DNA of 64,000 nucleotides from an uncultured Duncaniella sp. (lineage in GTDB: Bacteria; Bacteroidota; Bacteroidia; Bacteroidales; Muribaculaceae): contig CAJUKP010000002.1 of the NCBI GenBank assembly GCA_910587165.1, positions 1-64,000 on the forward strand, written 5' to 3'. Below the pieces are notes generated by a model. That model was not told the DNA's origin and made no database searches. It was given only the letters and a program-made list of their open reading frames with translations. Below, piece after piece: positions 8,633-17,725 of the stretch. Both the position numbers and the translations under genes were made by a program. The stretch's first letter is position 1, and each line of letters opens with the position of its first letter.

Positions 8633-9855
8633 TGAAACATCTTGTCATATTAGGAGACGGAATGAGCGACCATCCGGTGGAGAGACTCGGAGGGAAGACT
8701 CCTTTGGAATATGCCCATACCCCGGCCTTCGACCGGCTGGCGCGTGAAGGCCGTTCGGGGCTTCTTGTCACCATCCCCGAGGGCTTCCAGCCAGGCAGCG
8801 AGGTGGCCAACACGGCCATCCTCGGCTATGATCTCAATGAGGTTTATGAAGGACGGGGTGTTCTCGAGGCTGCCAGCATCGGCTATGACCTGGAGCCCGA
8901 CGATATGGCTATGCGCTGCAATATCATAACGCTTGGAGATCAGGAAATCATCAATCATCATGGAGGGCATCTTTCCACCGGGCGGGGTCGTGAACTTATA
9001 GAATATCTGGATCGCGAGTTGGGCAACGACCGAGTGAGATTCATACCGGGCATCCAATACCGCCATCTTCTGGTTGTGAAGGGTGGGAACAAGCATATTA
9101 CCTGTGCGCCACCTCATGATCATCCGGGTGAGGAGTGGCGTGGACTGCTCATCAAGGCTGAACCTGATGCGCCGGTGGAGAATGGTCGTATGACAGCCCA
9201 TGAGACTGCCGATCTGCTCAATGATCTGATATTGAGATCGCAGGCTCTTCTTGCCGCTCATCCGTCCAACCTGGGGCGTGATGTCAAGGCAAATTCAATA
9301 TGGCCTTGGAGTCCCGGCTATAGACCGGCGATGATCAGGTTGGGGGAGATGTTTCCTTCGGTGAAGATAGGTGCCGTGATCACGGCTGTCGATCTGATAA
9401 GAGGAATAGGTGTCTATGCCGGACTCAGACCCATAGATGTCGAGGGTGCCACCGGACTTGCCGATACCAACTATGAAGGTAAGGCTCAGGCAGCCATTGA
9501 TGCTCTTCGCACCGATGATTTTGTCTTTCTTCATATAGAGGCAACTGACGAAGCCGGTCATGATGGAGATCTTGATCTCAAAATAAAGGCTATAGAATAC
9601 CTTGATCATAGGGTGGTTGGCCCGATTCTCAGAGAGGTGTCGTGTTGGGACGAGCCTGTGGCTGTTGCCCTGTTGCCGGACCATGCTACCCCCGTCGAAC
9701 TACGTATCCATCGAGGTGAGCCGGTGCCGTTCACGATATGGCACAAAGGCATCACGCCTGATAATGTGACAGAGTATTCCGAAAAGGCTTGCGGCGCAGG
9801 AGCATACGGCACCATACGTCCGGGCGAATTCATGCATGAATTTATGAAACAATAA
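8632..9855 (+). CDS. Cofactor-independent phosphoglycerate mutase-like protein, probable homoserine kinase
   Basis: A 407-residue member of the alkaline phosphatase superfamily, ApgM type. The metal site LVILGDGMSDHP lies at 4-15 and the candidate phospho-Ser motif GSEVANTAILGYD at about 60-72; C-terminal metal residues occur in HIEATDEAGHDGD and LLPDHATP. Family members are often annotated as 2,3-bisphosphoglycerate-independent phosphoglycerate mutase. Its position between thrA and thrC, and the absence of a GHMP-type thrB in the operon, point to homoserine kinase, the step missing between the two neighbours. The fold is secure; the substrate is an inference from context. Confidence 0.88.
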   Translation: MKHLVILGDGMSDHPVERLGGKTPLEYAHTPAFDRLAREGRSGLLVTIPEGFQPGSEVANTAILGYDLNEVYEGRGVLEAASIGYDLEPDDMAMRCNIITLGDQEIINHHGGHLSTGRGRELIEYLDRELGNDRVRFIPGIQYRHLLVVKGGNKHITCAPPHDHPGEEWRGLLIKAEPDAPVENGRMTAHETADLLNDLILRSQALLAAHPSNLGRDVKANSIWPWSPGYRPAMIRLGEMFPSVKIGAVITAVDLIRGIGVYAGLRPIDVEGATGLADTNYEGKAQAAIDALRTDDFVFLHIEATDEAGHDGDLDLKIKAIEYLDHRVVGPILREVSCWDEPVAVALLPDHATPVELRIHRGEPVPFTIWHKGITPDNVTEYSEKACGAGAYGTIRPGEFMHEFMKQ

Positions 9856-9859
9856 GATT

Positions 9860-11167
9860 ATGAAGTATTATAGCACAAACCATATTGCCTCCGATGTTAG
9901 TCTCAGGGAGGCGGTGGTGAAAGGCCTTGCTTCCGACCGGGGCCTGTTCATGCCACGCGAAATCAGAAAGCTGCCTGAATCTTTTTTCGAGGAGATAGAC
10001 AGTAAATCTTTTCATGAGATTGCCGTGGAGGTTGCCGGGGCTTTCTTCGGTGACGATATTGACAAGAACTCTCTTGATGCGATAGTGAAGGATACCCTCT
10101 CGTTTCCCACGCCCGTCGTTGAGGTGGAGGACGGAATCTACAGCCTCGAGCTTTTCCATGGCCCGACGTTGGCATTTAAGGATGTAGGGGCCCGGTTCAT
10201 GGCTCGTCTCCTGCAATACTTCATATCATCCGGTGATGACCGCCGCATGGTTCATGTGCTTGTGGCAACCAGCGGTGACACCGGGTCGGCTGTGGCTAAC
10301 GGTTTTCTCGGGGTGGATGGCATAAGGGTTCATGTGCTCTACCCGAAAGGAAAGGTCAGCGAGATACAGGAGTGCCAGTTCACCACCCTGGGCCGGAATA
10401 TCTCTGCGATAGAGGTTGACGGAACTTTCGATGATTGTCAGAGGCTCGTTAAAAGTGCATTCATGGATGAGGAGCTGAATCAAAAGCTGCTTCTCACATC
10501 CGCCAACTCCATCAACGTGGCCCGTTTTCTGCCTCAGGCATTCTATTACTTCAATGCCTATGCCCAGTTGAAGCGCCGGGGGAGGGCCGGAAACGTCACT
10601 GTTTGTGTTCCGAGCGGTAATTTCGGTAATCTCACGGCAGGACTCATAGCTCATCGCATGGGCTTGCCTGTCAGGCATTTCATCGCTGCCAACAATGCCA
10701 ACGATATATTTTATAAATATCTTCATACGGGTGTCTATGCTCCACGGCCGAGTGTTTCCACCATCGCGAATGCGATGGATGTGGGTGATCCAAGCAATTT
10801 TGCCCGCATACTCGACCTTTACTGTGAGGATCATGGAGAAATCTCCGGCCTGATCTCCGGAGCCGCTTACGATGATGAGACTATTGCGGAGACTATGAAG
10901 GAATGTTTTGACCGCACAGGTTATATCCTCGATCCTCACGGTGCCTGTGCCTATCGTGCGCTCAAGGAACAGCTGAAAGAAGGTGAGACCGGAGTTTTTC
11001 TCGAGACAGCCCATCCTGCCAAGTTCAAGGACACTGTATCAGGTGTTATCGGAAGCGATGTAGCCGTGCCTGACCGTCTCGCTGCTTTCATGAAAGGCGA
11101 GAAACAGACTGTGCCCATGACTCCGGATTTCCCTTCATTCAAGGCATATCTTGAGGGGCTGTCGTAA
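9860..11167 (+). CDS. thrC: Threonine synthase
   Basis: PLP-dependent enzyme that converts O-phosphohomoserine to threonine. At 435 residues it belongs to the longer, E. coli-like class. The PLP lysine is K107 in LAFKDVGARFM. The phosphate-binding loop is in VPSGNFGNLTAG (about 250-261), and VATSGDTGSAVANGF (about 134-148) is the substrate-binding segment. It begins only four bases after the upstream gene and closes the threonine operon. A weak hairpin lies downstream. Confidence 0.97.
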   Translation: MKYYSTNHIASDVSLREAVVKGLASDRGLFMPREIRKLPESFFEEIDSKSFHEIAVEVAGAFFGDDIDKNSLDAIVKDTLSFPTPVVEVEDGIYSLELFHGPTLAFKDVGARFMARLLQYFISSGDDRRMVHVLVATSGDTGSAVANGFLGVDGIRVHVLYPKGKVSEIQECQFTTLGRNISAIEVDGTFDDCQRLVKSAFMDEELNQKLLLTSANSINVARFLPQAFYYFNAYAQLKRRGRAGNVTVCVPSGNFGNLTAGLIAHRMGLPVRHFIAANNANDIFYKYLHTGVYAPRPSVSTIANAMDVGDPSNFARILDLYCEDHGEISGLISGAAYDDETIAETMKECFDRTGYILDPHGACAYRALKEQLKEGETGVFLETAHPAKFKDTVSGVIGSDVAVPDRLAAFMKGEKQTVPMTPDFPSFKAYLEGLS

Positions 11168-11185
11168 GCTGCCCGTCCGGAAAGT

Positions 11186-11228
11186 CCTGCCGGATTGTGA
11201 ATTATAATTAAATTCCGGTCACGGCAGG
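11186..11228 (+). terminator. Possible weak terminator after thrC
   Basis: CCTGCCG (11186-11192) can pair with CGGCAGG (11222-11228), with a second possible pair CCGGA/TCCGG inside. There is no U-tract, and the loop is A/T-rich. It may slow or end transcription before prfA, which has its own -7 element. Confidence 0.3.
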
Positions 11229-11259
11229 GCGTAATGGATGAAATTTGCGAAAAAATAGC

Positions 11260-11267
11260 TACCTTTG
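11260..11267 (+). promoter_or_regulatory. Promoter -7 element of prfA
   Basis: TACCTTTG at 11260-11267 is a perfect Bacteroidetes -7 element 23 bases before the prfA ATG. No TTG is present 20 bases upstream, so the -33 half is weak or absent. Confidence 0.5.
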
Positions 11268-11290
11268 CAAAAATATAGCACACTTTTGCA

Positions 11291-12400
11291 ATGGCAGACC
11301 ATTCATTATTGACGCGTCTTGACGGCATCGAATCACGGTTTGAGGAGGTTTCGACCCTTATCACCGACCCTGATGTGATCGCCGACATGAAGCGCTATGT
11401 AAAGTTGACCAAAGAATACAAGGATCTTGAGAAACTTACGGCTGTTACCCGCCGTTACCGCACCCTCATAGGCAATATCGAGGAGGCGCGTGAGGTGCTT
11501 GACTCTGAAAACGATCCGGAACTGCGCCAGATGGCCAAGGATGAACTTGATGAGGCTAATGATGCGCTCCCCGGGTTAGAGGAGGAGATAAAGCTTCTGC
11601 TTGTTCCCGCTGACCCCGAGGATGGGAAGAATGTTGTGCTTGAGATCCGTGGAGGCACAGGCGGTGACGAGGCTGCGATATTCGCCGGCGATCTGTTCAA
11701 GATGTACTCGAAGTATTGCGAGTCCAAAGGGTGGAGCGTGGCTGTGACCAGTTTCAGTGAAGGCGCTGCCGGTGGCTACAAGGAAATCGTTGTGAGTGTC
11801 ACAGGCGATAATGTGTATGGCACGATGAAATACGAAAGCGGTGTGCACCGTGTGCAGCGTGTCCCTGCTACAGAAACACAGGGACGTGTGCACACATCGG
11901 CTGCCACTGTGGCTGTGCTTCCCGAGGCTGAACCTTTCGATGTGGAAATTAACGAAGGTGAAATCAAATGGGATACATTCCGTTCGGGTGGCGCCGGCGG
12001 ACAGAACGTCAACAAGGTTGAGTCTGGTGTCCGCCTCCGCTATATGTGGCGTAATCCCAACACCGGTGAAACCGAGGAGATTCTTATCGAGTGTACCGAG
12101 ACACGCGATCAGCCCAAGAACAAGGAACGGGCTCTGAGCCGTCTCCGCACCTTCATCTATGATAAGGAACACCAGAAGTATATCGACGATATAGCATCAC
12201 GGCGTAAGACCATGGTGTCGACAGGCGACCGTTCGGCCAAGATACGAACCTACAATTATCCGCAGGGCCGTATCACCGACCATCGCATCAACTATACGAT
12301 ATACAATCTCCAGGCCTTTATGGACGGTGATATCCAAGATGTGATAGACCAGCTAACTATAGCTGAGAATGCCGAGAAGCTCAAGGCCGCTGAGCTGTAA
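11291..12400 (+). CDS. prfA: Peptide chain release factor 1
   Basis: Recognises UAA and UAG stop codons in the ribosomal A site and triggers peptide release. The stop-codon-reading tripeptide is PAT (192-194), which marks RF1 and not RF2. The catalytic GGQ is at 236-238 in SGGAGGQNVNKVESG. At 369 residues it is slightly longer than E. coli RF1 (360). No programmed frameshift is present, as expected for RF1. It has its own -7 element and is followed 44 bases later by pyrF, probably in one transcript. Confidence 0.97.
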   Translation: MADHSLLTRLDGIESRFEEVSTLITDPDVIADMKRYVKLTKEYKDLEKLTAVTRRYRTLIGNIEEAREVLDSENDPELRQMAKDELDEANDALPGLEEEIKLLLVPADPEDGKNVVLEIRGGTGGDEAAIFAGDLFKMYSKYCESKGWSVAVTSFSEGAAGGYKEIVVSVTGDNVYGTMKYESGVHRVQRVPATETQGRVHTSAATVAVLPEAEPFDVEINEGEIKWDTFRSGGAGGQNVNKVESGVRLRYMWRNPNTGETEEILIECTETRDQPKNKERALSRLRTFIYDKEHQKYIDDIASRRKTMVSTGDRSAKIRTYNYPQGRITDHRINYTIYNLQAFMDGDIQDVIDQLTIAENAEKLKAAEL

Positions 12401-12444
12401 AGAAAACATTACACGAATAAAATAACAAAAAACAAGATATCTCC

Positions 12445-13275
12445 ATGACTCGTCAGCAACTTATTGAGAACATCCGCAGCAAGGGTTCATTCCTTTGTGT
12501 AGGTCTTGACACTGATATAAAGAAAATTCCTGAACATCTCCGTGATAAGGAAGACCCTATCTTTGAATTCAACAAGGCCATAATTGATGCCACCGCGGCA
12601 TATTGCGTGGCCTACAAACCCAACACGGCTTTCTATGAAAGCCTTGGAGTCAAGGGTTGGGAGGCTCTCGGACGCACAGTGGCATACATACGTGAGAAAT
12701 ATCCCGATCAATTTATAATCGCCGATGCCAAACGCGGTGACATAGGTAACACATCCTCGCTTTATGCCCGTGCCTTTTTTGAGAATCTTGATGTGGATGC
12801 GCTCACTGTGGCACCATATATGGGCTTTGACAGTGTGAAGCCTTTCATGGAGTATGATGGCAAGTGGGTGATTCTCCTTGCCCTGACATCCAATCCGGGC
12901 AGTCATGACTTCCAGTTCATGACTGACATGACAGGGACCCGCCTTTTCGAACACGTGCTTGAGACTGCCCGAAAGTGGGGTGGTGAGGACAAACTGATGT
13001 TTGTTGTCGGTGCGACCCAGGGTGCCATGTTCTCAGAGGTGCGCCGTGTGGCTCCGGATAACTTCTTGCTCGTTCCCGGTGTCGGTGCCCAGGGCGGCAG
13101 CCTCGAGGATGTAGTGAAGTGGGGTATCAACCGTGATTGCGGCCTGCTTGTCAACTCATCGCGCGGCATCATTTACGCCTCTCAGGGCGAAGACTTTGCC
13201 GAAGCGGCAGCGTCGGAGGCCCGTAAGCTCCGCGACCACATGACCATGCTCCTTTCGGTTCATGGTATAGTGTGA
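12445..13275 (+). CDS. pyrF: Orotidine 5'-phosphate decarboxylase, subfamily 2
   Basis: Last step of UMP synthesis, decarboxylation of OMP. The 276-residue length and the motif ADAKRGDIGNTS (93-104) with catalytic D94, K96 and D99 identify the longer PyrF subfamily 2 typical of Bacteroidetes. The phosphate-binding end is in LLVPGVGAQGG and LLVNSSRGIIYA. It follows prfA by 44 bases with no recognisable promoter between them, so the two are likely cotranscribed. Confidence 0.96.
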   Translation: MTRQQLIENIRSKGSFLCVGLDTDIKKIPEHLRDKEDPIFEFNKAIIDATAAYCVAYKPNTAFYESLGVKGWEALGRTVAYIREKYPDQFIIADAKRGDIGNTSSLYARAFFENLDVDALTVAPYMGFDSVKPFMEYDGKWVILLALTSNPGSHDFQFMTDMTGTRLFEHVLETARKWGGEDKLMFVVGATQGAMFSEVRRVAPDNFLLVPGVGAQGGSLEDVVKWGINRDCGLLVNSSRGIIYASQGEDFAEAAASEARKLRDHMTMLLSVHGIV

Positions 13276-13320
13276 TAAGCACATACTGACTGACTCTTTC
13301 AAACAACCTTATATTATCAC

Positions 13321-15573
13321 ATGAAAAAGACAATTTCTGCAATTATGCTTGCGTTGTTGTTTATGCTTTTCCCTGTCATGGGAGAGGCACAGACAACGAC
13401 CGTGGCATTTCCCGGAGCTGAAGGCTATGGCCGTGTGACTACCGGTGGCCGAGGTGGCAAGGTGTATCATGTCACCACACTTGAGGACAACAATGAGCCT
13501 GGCTCATTCCGTCATGCCGTAACCCAGAGCGGAGCGCGTACCATCGTATTTGATGTATCGGGCACGATATATCTCAAAAGCGAGCTCAAGCTCAACAAGG
13601 ACAATGTGACTATTGCCGGACAGACCGCTCCCGGTGATGGTATATGTATCGCAGACTATCCTTTTGTGATAGGGGCCTCAAATGTCATCATCCGCTTCAT
13701 GCGTTTCCGTCTCGGCAACCGTCAGGTGGCTCATCATGAAGGTGACGGACTCGGAGGAATGGATCGCGAGCGTATCATCATCGACCACTGTTCAGTGAGC
13801 TGGAGTATCGACGAATGTCTTTCTGTTTATGGCAGCAAGAATACCACCGTACAGTGGTGCATCGTTTCCCACTCGCTTCAGAATGCCGGTCATGCCAAGG
13901 GCTCGCACGGCTATGGAGGCAACTGGGGTGGAAGCGGCGCAAGCTACCACCACAATCTTATTGCCAACCACTCGTCCCGCACTCCCCGCCTTGGCCCGCG
14001 TCCCGGGACCCAGACTGACGAGCGTATGGATATGCGCAACAATGTCATATACAACTATGGCTCTAACGGATGCTATGGCGGTGAGGGCATGAATGTGAAT
14101 ATCGTCAACAATTATTATAAGCCCGGAAAGACTTCCAACAGCCGCAAATCGCGTATCGCCGGAATCGGTGTCCGCACGGTCGATTACTGTCTTGACAACT
14201 CCAAGACAGCCGCCAACATCAAGAACGCTACAGGCATCAGCGGCTCAGCCAAGGGCAATAGGGTGAATGGTAAGAACGTCATTGAGTATGCCGGCAAGAC
14301 ATACGAGATCAATATGGACAAAAACACCATCGACGTAGATGGCAAGACTGTCACCGTGGTCTGGAACGACTGGAAGAAAATGCTTCACACATGGGGCACA
14401 TTCTATGTCAATGGCAATGTGAATCCGTCTGATGCAAAGGTGACGGCCGACAACTGGACCACAGGCATATACAGCCAGGTGGACAATTCGAAGTGTGACA
14501 ACACCTTCACAGACGATGTGAAGAACGATATGCGTATCGACACCCCTCTCGATTATGTCTATACCACAACCCACTCCGCCGATAAAGCTTTTGAGAAGGT
14601 GCTTGCTTATGCCGGCGCGTCTCTCCACCGTGATGAATACGACAGCGTGGTGACCTCTGATGTCAAGAATGGCACAGCCTCGTTCACATCCACCGGTATA
14701 ATTGACAGCCAGGATCAGGTGAAGCTCCCCTCCGGAACTATCGGCTGGCCTGAACTCAAGTCTGAGTCAGCCCCGGTAGACACAGATGGTGACGGTATTC
14801 CTGACTTCTGGGAAACAGAGAACGGTCTCGATCCCAACAATGCGGCCGATGGCAAGCTCAAGCAGGCTGATGGCTACACTAATCTTGAGATATATCTCAA
14901 CTCTCTGGTTGCCCATATCGTAGAGGGCGGAAACGAGGATGGCAAGCTCCTTACAGGTAATCTTGAATTCTCCGATCCCGGTGTTGGCAAACCCGATGAT
15001 CCCAGCATCCCGACAGCCAAGGATTATGAGATCTCCTCAGATACATACATGGAGATTGCCGGAGCTGACAAGGGCACCTGGACTTTTGCCGACGGAATCA
15101 CCATCACCAACACCGCTGCCAAGGGTTACAGCAAGGGCAACGAGGGTTGTGTCAAGTTCTCGAAGGGTGTGCAGTTCACCATCAATCTCCCCGAAGGTGT
15201 GAGCGTGAACTCCATGACCGTGAGAGGCTATTGCAACTATCCCAACAACGATGGTTCGTTCAGCGAGATCAATGGCGCCGATGGCAGTGCCTACATATTC
15301 CCCATGAAGAATCCTGATCCCGTGATGACCAATCACGAAATCGTGTTTGATACTCCTGCCACCGGAAGCATCACCTTCACTCCGGCAGGCGACCAGCTTG
15401 TGCTCGCCTTCACCCTTCACGCCGGCACTACCGCGATTGATGATATCGTGGCCGATGGCGAGGAGATGAATCCCGGCGATGGCAGAATCTTCAATCTCCA
15501 GGGTATCGAAGTGAAAGAGCCGCTCATCCCCGGCATATACATCAGAAACGGAAAGAAGTTTGTGGTGAAATAG
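13321..15573 (+). CDS. Secreted pectate lyase (PL1-like) with Ca-binding repeat and sorting tail
   Basis: A 750-residue exported protein with a signal peptide at 1-23 (MKKTISAIMLALLFMLFPVM). Residues about 25-330 form a right-handed beta-helix pectate lyase, with FPGAEGYGRVTTGGRGG at its start, DHCSVSWSIDEC in the middle and the arginine-rich SSRTPRLGPRPG segment near the active site. DTDGDGIPDFWE (about 482-493) is a thrombospondin-3-like calcium repeat. The C-terminal FNLQGIEV...PGIYIRNGKKFVVK resembles T9SS type A sorting tails. It would cleave de-esterified pectin by beta-elimination at the cell surface. PL1 is the best guess at the family, and the central insert (about 330-470) is not recognised. 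It follows pyrF by 45 bases. Confidence 0.85.
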   Translation: MKKTISAIMLALLFMLFPVMGEAQTTTVAFPGAEGYGRVTTGGRGGKVYHVTTLEDNNEPGSFRHAVTQSGARTIVFDVSGTIYLKSELKLNKDNVTIAGQTAPGDGICIADYPFVIGASNVIIRFMRFRLGNRQVAHHEGDGLGGMDRERIIIDHCSVSWSIDECLSVYGSKNTTVQWCIVSHSLQNAGHAKGSHGYGGNWGGSGASYHHNLIANHSSRTPRLGPRPGTQTDERMDMRNNVIYNYGSNGCYGGEGMNVNIVNNYYKPGKTSNSRKSRIAGIGVRTVDYCLDNSKTAANIKNATGISGSAKGNRVNGKNVIEYAGKTYEINMDKNTIDVDGKTVTVVWNDWKKMLHTWGTFYVNGNVNPSDAKVTADNWTTGIYSQVDNSKCDNTFTDDVKNDMRIDTPLDYVYTTTHSADKAFEKVLAYAGASLHRDEYDSVVTSDVKNGTASFTSTGIIDSQDQVKLPSGTIGWPELKSESAPVDTDGDGIPDFWETENGLDPNNAADGKLKQADGYTNLEIYLNSLVAHIVEGGNEDGKLLTGNLEFSDPGVGKPDDPSIPTAKDYEISSDTYMEIAGADKGTWTFADGITITNTAAKGYSKGNEGCVKFSKGVQFTINLPEGVSVNSMTVRGYCNYPNNDGSFSEINGADGSAYIFPMKNPDPVMTNHEIVFDTPATGSITFTPAGDQLVLAFTLHAGTTAIDDIVADGEEMNPGDGRIFNLQGIEVKEPLIPGIYIRNGKKFVVK

Positions 15574-15612
15574 TCCGCTGACAGCAGGTGATAGCCCTGC
15601 TGCCATACATAG

Positions 15613-15645
15613 CTGCCGTGCTTTTCATAATGGAAGGCACGGCAG
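15613..15645 (+). terminator. Terminator after pectate lyase
   Basis: CTGCCGTGC (15613-15621) pairs perfectly with GCACGGCAG (15637-15645), extendable by a few A-T and G-T pairs, followed by TATTTTCTC. A smaller hairpin (AGCAGG/CCTGCT) lies just before it. Confidence 0.65.
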
Positions 15646-15705
15646 TATTTTCTCACGTTGTCAGGACCAAATGAAAGAATATTTTAGAAAACAATGTGGA
15701 AATAC

Positions 15706-15736
15706 TTGGATAAGAAACAAAAAAACATTACCTTTG
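15706..15736 (+). promoter_or_regulatory. Promoter of rpmE2
   Basis: TTG at 15706-15708, 20 bases, then TACCTTTG at 15729-15736. The start codon is at 15815, giving a leader of about 70 bases, long enough to carry ribosomal-protein control, though no structure is obvious. Confidence 0.7.
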
Positions 15737-15814
15737 CACCGCCATTACGAATCTAAGCGTCCTACCAACGCATTTTCAACACACTTTGATAATCAATCAA
15801 AAACCGACTAAAAA

Positions 15815-16069
15815 ATGAAAGCAGATATCCATCCTTCCAACTACCGCGAAGTGGTATTCAAGGATATGTCCAACGATGAGATCTTCATCACCCGTTCCAC
15901 TGTCGCCTCCAAGGAGACTATCGAAGTTGATGGCGTGACCTATCCGCTCGTGAAGCTTGAAATCACCTCGTCCTCACACCCCTTCTTCACTGGCAAGCAG
16001 AAGCTCGTCGATACCGCAGGTCGCGTGGACAAGTTCATGAGCCGTTACGGCAACCGCAAAAAGAAATAA
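15815..16069 (+). CDS. rpmE2: 50S ribosomal protein L31, type B
   Basis: Small protein of the large ribosomal subunit, 84 residues. It starts MKADIHPSNYREVVFKDMS and contains SSSHPFFTGKQK and VDKFMSRYG, the signatures of the zinc-free type B form; the CxxC zinc motifs of type A are absent. It is a single-gene unit bounded by its own promoter and a very strong terminator. Confidence 0.97.
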   Translation: MKADIHPSNYREVVFKDMSNDEIFITRSTVASKETIEVDGVTYPLVKLEITSSSHPFFTGKQKLVDTAGRVDKFMSRYGNRKKK

Positions 16070-16092
16070 TCAGTCACACCGGACAGCCGGGA

Positions 16093-16146
16093 CTGAAAAA
16101 ACACACCATGATGCTCCATTACGGACATCATGGTGTGTTTTTTCAG
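16093..16146 (+). terminator. Strong intrinsic terminator after rpmE2
   Basis: A perfect 21-base-pair stem: bases 16093-16113 pair with 16126-16146, with a 12-base loop. The stem base is six A-T pairs, so it carries its own U-run on the 3' side. No gene approaches from the minus strand, so it serves rpmE2 alone. Confidence 0.92.
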
Positions 16147-16218
16147 TATAAGACCGTTTATGGCATTCCTGACGGGGGATTTTTATTATATTTTAAGTGA
16201 AAATCCGTTTAAATTCAT

Positions 16219-16226
16219 TAACTTTG
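16219..16226 (+). promoter_or_regulatory. Promoter -7 element of the yicC operon
   Basis: TAACTTTG at 16219-16226, 35 bases before the yicC ATG. No TTG is found at the 20-base spacing, so only the -7 half is called. Confidence 0.45.
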
Positions 16227-16260
16227 TAGGCAAAAGAACAAATACCTTAAAGACGTAGCT

Positions 16261-17142
16261 ATGTTGTATTCTATGACTGGTTTTGGCAAAGCCACAGCCG
16301 AGATAGCCGGAAAGAAGGTGACTGTTGAGGTGAAATCACTCAACAGCAAGCAGGCTGATATAGCCGTGCGTATGCCTTCGTCTCTCCGCGAGCATGAGCT
16401 TGCCATGCGCACCCGCGTAGCAGAGACTCTTTTGCGCGGCAAGATTGATTTGACGATCACTGTGGAATCCACTGCGGCCGAAGCGTTGCAGACTATCAAT
16501 GTGGCCGCGCTCAAGGCTTATAAAGAACAGCTTGAGCGGCTCGGCGACGAACTTGGAATAGACACCCCTTCAGGGACGGAGTGGTACACTTTGCTGATGC
16601 GTTTCCCCGATTCGATGAAGACCGAGACTGTTTCCGATGCTGATGATTCGGAAGTGAAAGCAGCCATGAAAGCTCTTGACGAAGCCCTCGGATCACTTAC
16701 GGCGCATCGGCGTGCCGAGGGGGAAAAGCTTGAGGATTTCTTTGCCGAGAGAGTGAAACGTATAGCTGATCGCCTGGCTGAGGTTCCTAAATATGAGGGG
16801 GAACGCGTGCAGCGTGTGCGTGAGCGGATGGAGGAAGGACTTACCAATATCTCCGGCATTGACTTTGACCGTTCGCGTCTTGAGCAGGAGCTTTTCTTCT
16901 ACATCGAGAAGTTTGATATCACTGAGGAAAAACAGCGCCTGGCACAGCATCTCAAATATTTCATCGAGACCATGCAGGCTGACGGCTCTCAGGGTAAGAA
17001 GCTCGGATTCATCGCCCAGGAGATGGGCAGGGAGATCAACACACTCGGCTCGAAGAGCAATCATTCGGAGTTGCAGAAACTTGTCGTGATGATGAAAGAT
17101 GAGCTTGAGCAGATCAAAGAACAGGTGCTGAATGTAATGTAG
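16261..17142 (+). CDS. YicC family protein (endoribonuclease)
   Basis: A 293-residue member of the YicC/YloC family, known in E. coli as an endoribonuclease involved in RNA turnover. It begins with the hallmark MLYSMTGFGKA and ends with the conserved LGFIAQEMGREINTLGSKSN...MMKDELEQIKEQVLNV. The middle (about 130-210) is predicted helical and charged. It is first in an operon with gmk (16 bases later), nadD and a DUF5063 gene; yicC-gmk adjacency is widespread in bacteria. Confidence 0.93.
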   Translation: MLYSMTGFGKATAEIAGKKVTVEVKSLNSKQADIAVRMPSSLREHELAMRTRVAETLLRGKIDLTITVESTAAEALQTINVAALKAYKEQLERLGDELGIDTPSGTEWYTLLMRFPDSMKTETVSDADDSEVKAAMKALDEALGSLTAHRRAEGEKLEDFFAERVKRIADRLAEVPKYEGERVQRVRERMEEGLTNISGIDFDRSRLEQELFFYIEKFDITEEKQRLAQHLKYFIETMQADGSQGKKLGFIAQEMGREINTLGSKSNHSELQKLVVMMKDELEQIKEQVLNVM

Positions 17143-17158
17143 ACGTCTTGAAGGAGCT

Positions 17159-17725
17159 ATGAGAGGAAAAATAATCATAATCTCTGCCCCTTCGGGCTGT
17201 GGAAAGTCAACTATAATCAACGCCATCCTTGCAAAAGGTGAGCTGGATCTTCAGTTCTCCATATCGGCCACCAACCGTCCGCCGCGTGACGGCGAGAAAG
17301 ATGGGGTGAACTACTATTTTCTCACAGAAGAGGAGTTTCGCGACGAGATCGGACGGGATGCTTTTGTGGAATATGAGGAAGTGTATCCCGGAAGGTTCTA
17401 CGGCACTCTCAAAAGGGAGATACAGCGTATAGTGGAGGCCGGTCATAATGTGATACTCGATATTGACGTCAAGGGAGGCGTGAATGTCAAGAAACTCTAT
17501 GGTGATGAAGCTATGAGCATATTCGTGCTCCCGCCCAGTGTCGAGGAATTGCGCAGACGGCTTGAGGCCCGTGGTACCGAGACTGCCGAATGGATTGACA
17601 AGCGTGTGGAACGGGCTGAGCTCGAGATCGGGTATGCCATGAAATTTGACAGACAGGTGGTCAACGATGACCTCGCCTCAGCAATCTCCGAGGTGGAGGC
17701 TCTTATGAAAGGGTTTGTGGGATGA
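17159..17725 (+). CDS. gmk: Guanylate kinase
   Basis: Phosphorylates GMP to GDP with ATP. The 188-residue protein has the P-loop SAPSGCGKST (9-18) and the GMP-binding ATNRPPRDGEKDGVNYYF segment (37-54). Length is that of a typical bacterial enzyme. Its stop overlaps the nadD start by 4 bases (17722-17725), so the two are coupled. Confidence 0.96.
   Translation: MRGKIIIISAPSGCGKSTIINAILAKGELDLQFSISATNRPPRDGEKDGVNYYFLTEEEFRDEIGRDAFVEYEEVYPGRFYGTLKREIQRIVEAGHNVILDIDVKGGVNVKKLYGDEAMSIFVLPPSVEELRRRLEARGTETAEWIDKRVERAELEIGYAMKFDRQVVNDDLASAISEVEALMKGFVG

Noticed and set aside
8632..9855. Glycolytic phosphoglycerate mutase
   Set aside because: The fold permits it, but the position inside a thrA-thrC operon and coupling to thrA favour homoserine kinase.
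10226..11014. A 262-codon minus-strand frame inside thrC
   Set aside because: No homology is visible and thrC is intact; it is explained as an antisense shadow.
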